Positions 1 through 5,952 of a stretch of DNA of 6,291 bases are shown in pieces. Each line of letters begins with the position of its first letter. Position 1 is the first letter of the stretch. The stretch lies in the NCBI GenBank assembly GCA_024681275.1, contig JAILBD010000239.1, positions 1 to 6,291 on the forward strand, given 5' to 3'. A model generated the notes under the pieces. It made no database searches. It had not been told where the DNA came from and was given only the letters and a program-made list of their open reading frames with translations. Made by a program: the position numbers and the translations under genes. The stretch comes from Erysipelotrichaceae bacterium. GTDB taxonomy: Bacteria > Bacillota_I > Bacilli_A > Erysipelotrichales > Erysipelotrichaceae.

Positions 1-166
1 CAGATAAAAAAGAAAGATCCAAAAACCATATCAGATACATCCGTTTCTGAACTCATTATAGGCTACGATCACGGTCCTTTTTCCTCATTCAATACCTGGA
101 TATGTCATCGATCTGATCTTTTTTTCTCTTTCCATCATCAGAATGGCCAATTCACCTGCCTTTCCC
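1..166. other. Left-edge region downstream of the operon terminator, no supported gene
   Basis: This AT-richer stretch lies past the operon terminator. No complete gene with a ribosome site is visible on either strand. On the plus strand one frame ends in a TGA at 49-51 after 15 codons and could be the tail of a gene entering from the left, but so short a piece is not evidence. Another plus frame is open from base 1 to the TGA at 322-324. It has no start codon, becomes arginine-rich and crosses the terminator and the small minus-strand gene, so I treat it as chance. On the minus strand an ATG at 38-40 opens a hydrophobic frame that runs off the left edge, without a clear ribosome site. Confidence 0.5.
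55..60 (-). promoter_or_regulatory. Candidate -10 element reading off the left edge
   Basis: The minus strand reads a perfect TATAAT here, about 105 bases downstream of the operon terminator. The hexamer at the usual 17-base spacing (78-83, GAAAAA on the minus strand) is a poor -35. If used, transcription would begin near 48 and move out of the window, almost directly in front of the ATG at 38-40. One hexamer in AT-rich sequence is weak support, so this is only a candidate. Confidence 0.25.
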
Positions 167-191
167 AAAAGAAAAACAGGCTTCAGCCTGT
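167..191 (-). terminator. Intrinsic terminator ending the pckA-oad operon
   Basis: On the minus strand a 6-bp GC-rich stem (ACAGGC/GCCTGT) with a TGAA loop spans 191-176 and is followed at once by the T-rich run TTTTTCTTTT (176-167). The first arm begins on the last base of the stop codon of the 45-residue gene, so the terminator sits immediately after that gene. This is a textbook Rho-independent terminator for leftward transcription. Its position implies that the small gene, and not oadB, is the last gene of the transcript. Confidence 0.88.
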
Positions 192-328
192 CAGTCTTCT
201 TTGTCTGAAAAATACCTGTTCAGCACGATCGTCGACAAGGCGATGGCGCCCAAGGCGAAGAAGAGTCCAAGTTCTCCTCTCACGATATAGATCAGATTCT
301 TTACAAAATTCAAAGGTGTGAATTCCAT
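191..328 (-). CDS. 45-residue single-pass membrane protein, candidate accessory subunit of the sodium pump
   Basis: I do not recognise the family. The gene runs from ATG (326-328) to TGA (191-193) and encodes 45 residues. It has a perfect AGGAGG ribosome site 6 bases before the start, and that site overlaps the TAG stop of oadB. The operon terminator begins directly at its stop codon. The protein has a short N-terminal part with basic K10 and R17, one hydrophobic segment at about residues 20-36 (LGLFFALGAIALSTIVL), then R38 and an acidic tail (SDKED). Charge placement suggests the N-terminus in the cytoplasm, but this is weak. Co-transcription with oadB suggests a small subunit that stabilises or tunes the membrane complex. 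Known parallels in role, not in visible sequence, are the small epsilon subunit of Veillonella methylmalonyl-CoA decarboxylase and OadH of enterococcal oxaloacetate decarboxylase. That the gene is real is well supported; its function is inferred from position alone. Confidence 0.8.
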   Translation of the reverse strand: MEFTPLNFVKNLIYIVRGELGLFFALGAIALSTIVLNRYFSDKED

Positions 329-334
329 GAATGA

Positions 335-340
335 CCTCCT
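335..340 (-). promoter_or_regulatory. Ribosome site of the 45-residue gene, overlapping the oadB stop
   Basis: AGGAGG on the minus strand lies 6 bases before the ATG at 328. The oadB stop codon TAG (339-341) shares its last two bases with this site. Ribosomes finishing oadB therefore end on the next ribosome site, which favours coupled translation. The site is the main evidence that the 45-codon frame is a gene. Confidence 0.85.
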
Positions 341-1457
341 ACATAAAGAAACTCATGATCAGGCCGCCTGCGATGACGGAAGCGATCTGTCCGGAAACAT
401 TGACACCCATCGAATGCATCAGCAGGAAGTTCTGATTGTCTTCCTCCAGACCCATCTTGTGGATGATGCGTCCCGACATCGGGAAAGCCGAGATACCGGC
501 CGCACCGATCATCGGATTGACCTTCTTGCTCAGGAAGAGATTCAGCAGCTTTGCGAACATGACACCACCTGCCGTATCGAACACAAAGGCGAAGAGACCC
601 ATGCCCAGGATCATCAGCGTATCCACTTGCAGGAAGTTTTCCGCCTGCATCTGGGAAGCGACCGTGATGCCTAACAGCAATGTGATCATGTTGGCCATGG
701 CGCCCTGCGCCGTATCGGAGAGTCCGTTCAAGACACCGCATTCTTTCAGAAGATTGCCGAACATCAGGAAACCGACCAGTGAAACGGAAGCCGGAGAGAT
801 CAGTCCTGCGATCACTGTGATGATGATCGGGAAGAGGATCCTCGTCGTCCTGGAGACTTCTTTCGGTTCATAATCCATACGGATCATCCTCTCCTCTTTC
901 GTCGTGAGAAATCTGATGACCGGCGGCTGGATGATCGGGACCAGAGCCATATAGGAATAGGCCGCGACCATGATGGGTCCCAGATAAGTCGACTGCAGTT
1001 TCTGGGCAACGACGATGGCCGTCGGACCATCAGCAGCGCCGATCGTCGCAATCGAAGCGGCATCGTTGGCCGGGAAAAACATGGAAGCCAGACAGAAGGT
1101 AAAGAAGATGCCAAACTGGGCTGCCGCGCCAAACATCATCAGTTTGGGGTTTGTCAGCAGCGGACCGAAATCGCACATCGCGCCGATGCCGATGAAAAGC
1201 AGCAGCGGAAACAGTTCATTGGCGATACCGGCATGATACAGGGAAGTCAGCGGACCTTCCTGGAAGATGCCATTGATGAACTGATCGACAGCTCCCGAAA
1301 AAGGAAGATTGACCAGTATCGCACCAAAGCCTATCGGCAGCAAGAGCGAAGGCTCCATCTCCTTGGCGATCGCCAGATAGATCAGGATGCCTCCTATGAC
1401 CCACATCGTGACCTGCTGCCAGGTCAGAAGCAGAAGATTCTCATACAGAAAACTCAT
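339..1457 (-). CDS. oadB: Oxaloacetate decarboxylase beta subunit, sodium-translocating membrane carboxybiotin decarboxylase
   Basis: This integral membrane subunit decarboxylates carboxybiotin on the carrier protein and couples that step to sodium export. It is 372 residues, within the range of the OadB/MmdB/GcdB family (somewhat shorter than the Klebsiella protein), and very hydrophobic with many membrane segments. Key positions match the residues studied in Klebsiella OadB with the same internal spacing. D143 in GAADGPTAI corresponds to Asp203, Y169 to Tyr229 (both 26 residues on), and N314, G318, S323 and R330 in the NPMIGAAGISAFPMSGR stretch correspond to Asn373, Gly377, Ser382 and Arg389. 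The full sodium-pump residue set is therefore present. The start follows AGGGGG by 5 bases; birA ends 9 bases upstream and the 45-residue gene begins 10 bases downstream. The paralogous methylmalonyl- or glutaconyl-CoA decarboxylase beta subunits look alike, but the neighbouring OadA favours oxaloacetate. Confidence 0.95.
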   Translation of the reverse strand: MSFLYENLLLLTWQQVTMWVIGGILIYLAIAKEMEPSLLLPIGFGAILVNLPFSGAVDQFINGIFQEGPLTSLYHAGIANELFPLLLFIGIGAMCDFGPLLTNPKLMMFGAAAQFGIFFTFCLASMFFPANDAASIATIGAADGPTAIVVAQKLQSTYLGPIMVAAYSYMALVPIIQPPVIRFLTTKEERMIRMDYEPKEVSRTTRILFPIIITVIAGLISPASVSLVGFLMFGNLLKECGVLNGLSDTAQGAMANMITLLLGITVASQMQAENFLQVDTLMILGMGLFAFVFDTAGGVMFAKLLNLFLSKKVNPMIGAAGISAFPMSGRIIHKMGLEEDNQNFLLMHSMGVNVSGQIASVIAGGLIMSFFM

Positions 1458-1462
1458 ATATA

Positions 1463-1468
1463 CCCCCT
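1463..1468 (-). promoter_or_regulatory. Ribosome site of oadB, overlapping the birA stop
   Basis: AGGGGG on the minus strand lies 5 bases before the oadB ATG, and its first two bases are the end of the birA TAG stop (1467-1469). The run of five G is a variant of the GGAGG core. The arrangement repeats the stop-inside-ribosome-site pattern seen after oadA and oadB. Confidence 0.7.
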
Positions 1469-2180
1469 AGATATGGAAAGTGATCTCGTCCGAAAGGAGC
1501 TTTCGAAGCTCTCCGTCATCCTTCACCCGCAGCGAATAGTCCTCCGCTATCCCCAGGATATCGACAGGCTTTCTCACGCCATCGATCAGCGCATAAGCCT
1601 TTTTCCCCTTGAGATAATCGTAGCCGCACAGCGCAGGATACAGATCCTTTCCACTTTTCAGTTCTTCGATATCATTCAACAGTCTTTCATAGACCCTGTC
1701 CCTGACTTCTTCGATCGCGGGCTCCTCCTCCAGCAGAAGCGCCATGGAGACCGGTTCATGCCGATAATCTCCTTCAAAGGTCCTCTGCTTGACATTGATG
1801 CCGATGCCGATGATCAGGCACTCCCTCTTTTCTCTGCTGACGCCTTCCAGAAGGATGCCGCAAATCTTGCGACCCGCCGCATAGACATCATTGGGCCACT
1901 TGATCGAAAGATCCCTGATCCCGTAAGACTCCAGTGCCTTCAGCACGCTGTAGGCGCTGAGCACGGAAAGGACGGCGGATCTCTCCATGAGATCCTCATC
2001 CCTGATCAGCAGCGAAAACATCAGAGCCTCGCCGTTTCCGGCCTTCCACTTCCTGCCCAGACGGCCTTTGCCGGCGCTTTGATAGGCGGCCCTGACAAAA
2101 GTCATATCCTCAAGTTCTTCGTAATGATCCTTGAGATAGCTGTTGGTGGAACCGATCGAATCAAAGAACAGTTCCTTCAT
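1467..2180 (-). CDS. birA: Biotin-protein ligase without DNA-binding domain
   Basis: This enzyme makes biotinyl-AMP from biotin and ATP and transfers biotin to the acceptor lysine of carrier proteins, here most likely the product of the gene just upstream. At 237 residues it has the catalytic and short C-terminal domains but no N-terminal helix-turn-helix, so it should not act as a repressor. Visible motifs are STN (11-13), the biotinyl-AMP loop GKGRLGRKW (37-45), KWPND (94-98), KICGILLE (105-112) with the catalytic-type lysine at its start, and GIGINV (125-130). The C-terminal region from about residue 185 is the small SH3-like domain. Its ATG overlaps the TAA of the carrier gene by one base (TAATG); a GGAG lies only 2 bases before the ATG, so translation is probably coupled to the carrier. 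A ligase inside an oad operon suggests supply matched to demand, although it may also serve other biotin enzymes such as acetyl-CoA carboxylase. Confidence 0.93.
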   Translation of the reverse strand: MKELFFDSIGSTNSYLKDHYEELEDMTFVRAAYQSAGKGRLGRKWKAGNGEALMFSLLIRDEDLMERSAVLSVLSAYSVLKALESYGIRDLSIKWPNDVYAAGRKICGILLEGVSREKRECLIIGIGINVKQRTFEGDYRHEPVSMALLLEEEPAIEEVRDRVYERLLNDIEELKSGKDLYPALCGYDYLKGKKAYALIDGVRKPVDILGIAEDYSLRVKDDGELRKLLSDEITFHI

Positions 2181-2518
2181 TACTCCAGTACGATCAGTAC
2201 GTCTTTGTTGCGCACATCATCGCCTGTTGAAACGACGATCTGCTTGACCCTGCCATCGTAAGCGGACTGGATCTCATTCTCCAGCTTCATCGCCTCGATG
2301 ATGGCCACAGTCTGACCCTTCTTCACAGTATCGCCTACTGCGACCTTGACAGACAGGACCTTGCCTGCGATAGGCGCCAGGATATTGTTGGCACCCTGCG
2401 AGACCGCCTCTTTGACTGTCTCCTTTACAGGAGCCTCGATATTGCCCTTGACTTCATCAACGGCCTCGACCTCAACTTCGTAGACCTTGCCATTGACCTT
2501 GACTTTATATACTTTCAT
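2180..2518 (-). CDS. Biotin carboxyl carrier subunit of oxaloacetate decarboxylase
   Basis: This 112-residue protein carries biotin between the OadA carboxyltransferase site and OadB. The C-terminal biotinyl domain (about residues 45-112) has the canonical EAMKLEN motif with acceptor K78, 34 residues before the C-terminus as is usual. It is flanked by the hairpin glycines of GQTVAIIEAMKLE and the later GD turn. Residues 1-21 form a basic/hydrophobic N-terminal segment common in stand-alone decarboxylase carriers. A flexible linker (about 22-45) is rich in E, V, K and A and not in the usual Pro/Ala run. In Klebsiella this domain is fused to the OadA C-terminus; here it is separate, as in enterococcal and methylmalonyl-CoA decarboxylase systems. 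The start abuts the oadG stop with no gap, with AAGG placed 8 bases upstream. It could also serve another carboxylase, but the operon argues for the pump. Confidence 0.93.
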   Translation of the reverse strand: MKVYKVKVNGKVYEVEVEAVDEVKGNIEAPVKETVKEAVSQGANNILAPIAGKVLSVKVAVGDTVKKGQTVAIIEAMKLENEIQSAYDGRVKQIVVSTGDDVRNKDVLIVLE

Positions 2519-2779
2519 TTATCCGACCTTCCTTATACTAACGATCTGTACGTTCTTTTTGAATTCATTGCGGCATTCGATCGCGGCCACCAGAGCAGCC
2601 ACCGTCGCATCCTCATCATTCAGATCCAGCGGAGAGACCATCCTCTCCTCAGGTACTTCACTGACCTCTTCGGTCTTTTCTTTTTTGCCCTTTTTCGGCT
2701 TCAGTTTCATATATGCGATCAGCACCAGCATGTAGAAGATGATCGCAAAGATACCTGAATACTGCTTAATGATACCCAT
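2519..2779 (-). CDS. oadG: Sodium-pump decarboxylase gamma/delta-type subunit
   Basis: This small anchor subunit holds the soluble OadA/carrier part to the membrane OadB. The 86-residue protein has one N-terminal membrane helix (about residues 8-24). A strongly basic patch follows at 25-35 (KLKPKKGKKEK), then an acidic linker, then a C-terminal segment with the family pattern DEDATVAALVAAIE (55-68) ending in VQIVSIRKV. This fits the OAD_gamma family, including MmdD of methylmalonyl-CoA decarboxylase. It contains no histidine, so the histidine-based zinc site of Klebsiella OadG is absent and the protein is closer in style to MmdD. An AGGAGG ribosome site 7 bases before the ATG decides the start. 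The preceding oadA ends 11 bases upstream. Confidence 0.88.
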   Translation of the reverse strand: MGIIKQYSGIFAIIFYMLVLIAYMKLKPKKGKKEKTEEVSEVPEERMVSPLDLNDEDATVAALVAAIECRNEFKKNVQIVSIRKVG

Positions 2780-2786
2780 AGACCAT

Positions 2787-2792
2787 CCTCCT
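2787..2792 (-). promoter_or_regulatory. Ribosome site of oadG, overlapping the oadA stop
   Basis: AGGAGG on the minus strand lies 7 bases before the oadG ATG (2777-2779) and overlaps the TAG stop of oadA (2791-2793). An ATG at 2784-2786 lies directly against this site, with no spacer, and is rejected as a start. Confidence 0.8.
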
Positions 2793-4158
2793 AGATGAAC
2801 ATCTCAAATTCATCAGCTTCTTCACTGCCATACTTCCTCTTCAGGAACTTGGCAGCCACATTCTCAAACAGAGCCAGAGAAAGGACATCCTCATCGCATC
2901 TGGCGATATCCTTGTACTTCTCCTTCAGATTCTCGAACTCCGGCTTCAGAAGATCCGCCGGACGGCAGGTTATCGTCTCATCGTCGCCGATGATCTGCTT
3001 CTTCACATCCTCGTTGATCCTGGCAGGCGCCTTGCCGTATCTTCCATGGAGGTAATCCTTGACCTCCTTGGTGCAGATCCCGTATCTCACGCCATTCAGA
3101 ACATTCAGGACCGCCTGCGTGCCCACCATCTGTGACATCGGCGTGACCAGCGGCGGATAACCCAGATCCTCTCTGACCCTTGGGATCTCCTTGAGGACCT
3201 CATCGTACTTGTCCATGGCACCCTGATCCTTGAGCTGGCTCATCATGTTCGACAACATGCCGCCAGGTACCTGATAGAGCAGGATGTTCGGATTGACTTC
3301 CAGAGACTTCGGATTCAGAGTCCCGTTCTTCACGTATTTATCGACGATCCTGGCCATCAGTTCCTCGGCCTCCTCGATCGCCTTGAAATTCAGCTTCGGA
3401 TCGTATTTCGTCTCCCTTAAGGCCATCGCCAGAGCCTGTGTCGAAGGCTGAGCCGTGCCGTTTGATAATGGAGAAAGAGATACGTCGACGATGTCCACGC
3501 CGGACTCGATCGCCGCGATGTAAGCCATCTCACTGACGCCGGCCGTGCAATGGGAATGCAGCTCCAGAGGGATCGAAACTTCCTTCTTGATCGCCCGCAC
3601 CAGTCTTCCGGCATCATGCGGCAGCAGGACACCGGCCATATCCTTGATGCAGATGGAATCAGCGCCCATCTTCTCGACCTTTTTGGCCAGATCGGTGAAA
3701 TAATCGATCGTATGAACAGGTGAAGTCGTATACGACAAAGCGATCTGGCATTCACCGCCATACTTCTTCGTCGACTCCACAGCCTGCTTCAGATTGCGCA
3801 GATCATTCAGCGCATCGAAGACTCTGATGATATCGATGCCATTCTCGATCGACTTCTTGCAGAACATATCGACCACATCATCCGAATAATGACGGTAACC
3901 CAGGATGTTCTGCCCTCTGAACAGCATCTGCAGCTTGGTCTTTTTGCAGACCTTCCTGACCTCCCTGAGCCTCTCCCAGGGATCCTCGTTCAGGAAACGC
4001 ATGGCCGCATCAAAAGTCGCGCCGCCCCAGACTTCGATCGAATGGTATCCGACATCATCCAGGATCCTGCACAAAGAGACGACCTCATCCGTCGTCATCC
4101 TCGTCGCAAAGAGCGACTGGTGGCCATCGCGCACTGATGTTTCAACAAGTTTTAACAT
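2791..4158 (-). CDS. oadA: Oxaloacetate decarboxylase alpha subunit, carboxyltransferase without fused biotin domain
   Basis: This cytoplasmic subunit moves the C4 carboxyl group of oxaloacetate to biotin on the carrier protein, releasing pyruvate. The 455 residues comprise a TIM-barrel carboxyltransferase domain (about 1-270) and the conserved OadA/pyruvate-carboxylase C-terminal domain (about 290-450). Visible motifs are VRDGHQSLFATR (9-20) with metal ligand D11, WGGATFD (44-50), FRGQN (80-84), RVFDALND (112-119), IKDMAG (171-176) with the lysine K172 that is carboxylated or bridges the metal in this family, and the metal-binding pair H201 and H203 in LELHSHCTAG. The fused biotinyl domain of the roughly 600-residue Klebsiella protein is missing, and a carrier is encoded two genes later. 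The start has AAGGGGG just upstream and lies 14 bases after the pckA stop. Pyruvate carboxylase subunit B or transcarboxylase 5S look similar. The presence of oadG and oadB and the lack of a biotin carboxylase gene favour the decarboxylase. Confidence 0.95.
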   Translation of the reverse strand: MLKLVETSVRDGHQSLFATRMTTDEVVSLCRILDDVGYHSIEVWGGATFDAAMRFLNEDPWERLREVRKVCKKTKLQMLFRGQNILGYRHYSDDVVDMFCKKSIENGIDIIRVFDALNDLRNLKQAVESTKKYGGECQIALSYTTSPVHTIDYFTDLAKKVEKMGADSICIKDMAGVLLPHDAGRLVRAIKKEVSIPLELHSHCTAGVSEMAYIAAIESGVDIVDVSLSPLSNGTAQPSTQALAMALRETKYDPKLNFKAIEEAEELMARIVDKYVKNGTLNPKSLEVNPNILLYQVPGGMLSNMMSQLKDQGAMDKYDEVLKEIPRVREDLGYPPLVTPMSQMVGTQAVLNVLNGVRYGICTKEVKDYLHGRYGKAPARINEDVKKQIIGDDETITCRPADLLKPEFENLKEKYKDIARCDEDVLSLALFENVAAKFLKRKYGSEEADEFEMFI

Positions 4159-4161
4159 ATG

Positions 4162-4168
4162 CCCCCTT
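4162..4168 (-). promoter_or_regulatory. Ribosome site of oadA
   Basis: AAGGGGG on the minus strand ends 3 bases before the oadA ATG at 4158. Spacing from the AGGGG core is short (about 4 bases) but workable. It lies within the 14-base gap between pckA and oadA, which leaves no room for a separate terminator and promoter there. Confidence 0.65.
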
Positions 4169-4172
4169 ATGA

Positions 4173-5774
4173 CTAGACCTGAGGACCCGCCTTGACTAAA
4201 GCCTTTCCTGCCTCATTGGTCTCGTATTTTTTGAAATTCCTGATGAATCTTTCCGAAAGATCCTTTGCCTTGACATCCCACTCCTTGCCATCCGCATAGG
4301 TATCACGCGGATCCAGGATGCCCGTATCGACGCCTTCCAGCTCCACCGGAACTTCAAAGTTGAAGTAAGGGATCTTCTTGGTCTCGCATCCGTTGATGGA
4401 ACCGTTCAGGATCGCATCGATGATGCCTCTGGTATCCTTGATCGAGATACGCTTGCCCGTGCCATTCCAGCCGGTATTGACCAGATAAGCCTTCGCTCCG
4501 GAAGCCTTCATCCTCTTGACCAGTTCCTGCGCGTACTTGGTCGGATGCAGTTCCAGGAAAGCCTGACCGAAACAAGCCGAGAAAGTCGGCGTTGGCTCGG
4601 TGATGCCTCTTTCCGTACCGGCCAGCTTGGCTGTGAAACCGGAAAGGAAGTAGTACTGCGTCTGATCCTCATCCAGGATGGAGACCGGCGGCAGAACGCC
4701 GAAGGCATCCGCAGACAGGAAGATGACATTATTGGCAGCCGGTGCACTCGATACCGGCTTGACGATGTTTCTGATGTGATCGATCGGATAGGAGACACGG
4801 GTGTTCTCGGTCACGGACTTGTCATGGAAATCGATCTTTCCATCCTCATCGACAGTGACATTCTCCAACAGCGCATCCCTTCTGATCGCATTGTAGATAT
4901 CCGGCTCCGACTCCTTATCCAGGTCGATGACCTTGGCATAGCAGCCGCCCTCCAGATTGAAGACGCCATTGTCATCCCAGCCGTGTTCATCATCGCCGAC
5001 CAGCAGTCTCTTCGGATCGGTCGACAGCGTCGTCTTGCCCGTGCCGGAAAGACCGAAGAAGATCGCGGTGTTCTCGTTGTTCATGTCCGTATTGGCGGAA
5101 CAGTGCATCGAAGCGATGCCCTTCAAAGGAAGATAGTAGTTCATCATCGAGAACATGCCCTTCTTCATCTCACCGCCATACCAGGTGTTGATGATGACCT
5201 GTTCCCTTGACGTGATATTGAAAGCGATGCAGGTCTCAGAATTCAGACCCAGCTCCTTATAATTCTCGACCTTGGCCTTGGAAGCGCAGTAGACCAGGAA
5301 ATCCGGAACAAAACTCTCTTCCTCCTCTTTGGAAGGCTTGATGAACATGTTCCTGACGAAATGCGCCTGCCAGGCGACTTCCATGATGAACCTGACCGCC
5401 ATCCTGGTGTCCTTGTTGGCACCGCAGAAAGCATCGACGACAAAGAGACGCTTGTTGCTCAGTTCGTCCTTCGCCAGCTTCTTCACGTATTCAAAAGTCT
5501 CCTCGGACATCGGATGATTGTCATTCGGATATTCAGGATTCGTCCACCAGACGGTGTCCCTGGAGTTTTCATCCATGACGATGTATTTATCCTTGGGCGA
5601 ACGGCCTGTGTAGATGCCCGTCATGACATTGACAGCACCCAGTTCTGTCAGCTGACCCTTCTCAAAGCCCTCCAGTTCAGGCTTCAATTCCTCTTCAAAA
5701 AGGGTGTCGTAATCAGGGTTGTAAACGACCTCTTTGATATTGCTGATATGATATTTTTCCAGATCTATCTTCAT
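4173..5774 (-). CDS. pckA: Phosphoenolpyruvate carboxykinase (ATP)
   Basis: This cytoplasmic enzyme interconverts oxaloacetate + ATP and PEP + CO2 + ADP. Its 533 residues match the roughly 540 of the ATP-dependent family. Motifs are GRSPKDK (57-63) with the oxaloacetate-binding arginine R58, [10 protein letters not shown] (199-208) with the metal/substrate lysine, HCSAN (224-228) with metal ligand H224, the P-loop [11 protein letters not shown] (241-251), the metal-binding [10 protein letters not shown] (257-266) with D261 and D262, R326 in [17 protein letters not shown] (381-390), and [10 protein letters not shown] (433-442). All expected catalytic residues are present. AGGAGG lies 8 bases before the ATG, and an earlier ATG 1 base after that site is too close to be used. 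It is the first gene after the promoter, and oadA starts 14 bases after its stop. Linkage to an oxaloacetate-consuming pump suggests that the oxaloacetate-forming, ATP-yielding direction matters here, though the sequence cannot show direction. Confidence 0.97.
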   Translation of the reverse strand: MKIDLEKYHISNIKEVVYNPDYDTLFEEELKPELEGFEKGQLTELGAVNVMTGIYTGRSPKDKYIVMDENSRDTVWWTNPEYPNDNHPMSEETFEYVKKLAKDELSNKRLFVVDAFCGANKDTRMAVRFIMEVAWQAHFVRNMFIKPSKEEEESFVPDFLVYCASKAKVENYKELGLNSETCIAFNITSREQVIINTWYGGEMKKGMFSMMNYYLPLKGIASMHCSANTDMNNENTAIFFGLSGTGKTTLSTDPKRLLVGDDEHGWDDNGVFNLEGGCYAKVIDLDKESEPDIYNAIRRDALLENVTVDEDGKIDFHDKSVTENTRVSYPIDHIRNIVKPVSSAPAANNVIFLSADAFGVLPPVSILDEDQTQYYFLSGFTAKLAGTERGITEPTPTFSACFGQAFLELHPTKYAQELVKRMKASGAKAYLVNTGWNGTGKRISIKDTRGIIDAILNGSINGCETKKIPYFNFEVPVELEGVDTGILDPRDTYADGKEWDVKAKDLSERFIRNFKKYETNEAGKALVKAGPQV

Positions 5775-5782
5775 GATCCATA

Positions 5783-5788
5783 CCTCCT
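5783..5788 (-). promoter_or_regulatory. Ribosome site of pckA
   Basis: AGGAGG on the minus strand lies 8 bases before the ATG at 5772-5774. It decides the start against the in-between ATG at 5779-5781. With the promoter at 5812-5820 it implies a leader of only about 30 bases, too short for a riboswitch or attenuator. Confidence 0.85.
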
Positions 5789-5811
5789 GTCTTTAAACAG
5801 CATTCCGTTTC

Positions 5812-5820
5812 ATTATAGCA
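5812..5820 (-). promoter_or_regulatory. Extended -10 promoter of the pckA-oad operon
   Basis: The minus strand reads TGCTATAAT: a perfect -10 hexamer (5812-5817) with the TG of an extended -10 one base upstream. Expected transcription start is near 5805, about 30 bases before pckA. The hexamer at 17-base spacing (CAGGTA, minus strand) is a poor -35, which suits either extended -10 dependence or an activator. Between them lies a TCCGGA palindrome that could be part of an operator, but nothing identifies a regulator. Confidence 0.7.
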
Positions 5821-5890
5821 TCATATTCCGGATATACCTGACCAAAATCTCGATATCCCTATCATTTATTCATCTTTTTTTTCAAATTTG

Positions 5891-5903
5891 TGAAAACATT
5901 TCA
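5891..5903. repeat. Short inverted repeat upstream of the operon promoter
   Basis: TGAAA and TTTCA arms are separated by 3 bases (minus strand TGAAATGTTTTCA). It lies about 75 bases upstream of the -10 box and just downstream of the mgtE terminator. It resembles a catabolite-repression (cre) site in its arms, but it is one base too short and lacks the central CG. In AT-rich sequence this may be chance. Confidence 0.2.
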
Positions 5904-5904
5904 T

Positions 5905-5934
5905 AAAAAAGGCATAAGTTACAACTTATGCCTT
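5905..5934 (-). terminator. Intrinsic terminator after mgtE
   Basis: On the minus strand AAGGCATAAGT and ACTTATGCCTT form an 11-bp stem around a 4-base loop (5909-5934), with six T at 5910-5905; the first of these also pair with the stem. In the plus direction there is no T run after the hairpin, so it acts on leftward transcription only. It separates the mgtE transcript from the pckA-oad operon, about 18 bases after the mgtE stop. Confidence 0.9.
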
Positions 5935-5952
5935 ATGTTCACTATTATTTTT

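Noticed and set aside
60..240. Minus-strand alternative frame reading through the terminator, with ATGs near 137-142
   Set aside because: It overlaps the small gene and the terminator hairpin in another frame, has no ribosome site at its ATGs and ends in a TGA near 90.
1..324. Plus-strand frame open from the left edge
   Set aside because: It has no start codon, turns arginine-rich, and runs antisense through the operon terminator and the 45-residue gene, which have independent support.
1233..2261. 342-codon open frame on the plus strand
   Set aside because: It lies wholly antisense to oadB, birA and the carrier gene, all firmly identified by catalytic motifs. It has no plausible ribosome site, and its composition (rich in Q, R, D, H, L) is typical of a mirror frame.
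2791..4158. Pyruvate carboxylase subunit B
   Set aside because: The protein alone could fit, but no biotin carboxylase subunit is encoded here and the operon supplies OadG and OadB, which are specific to sodium-pumping decarboxylases.
4545..5210. 221-codon open frame on the plus strand
   Set aside because: Antisense to the core of pckA, including the P-loop region. It is arginine- and isoleucine-rich with no recognisable domain, so it is a shadow of the codon use of pckA.
5775..5810. Riboswitch or attenuator leader before pckA
   Set aside because: The predicted leader is only about 30 bases, with no stem-loop or T run between the promoter and the ribosome site.
5891..5903. CcpA cre site
   Set aside because: The arms fit, but the element is 13 bases instead of 14, lacks the central CG, and lies far upstream of the -10 box; kept only as a low-confidence repeat.
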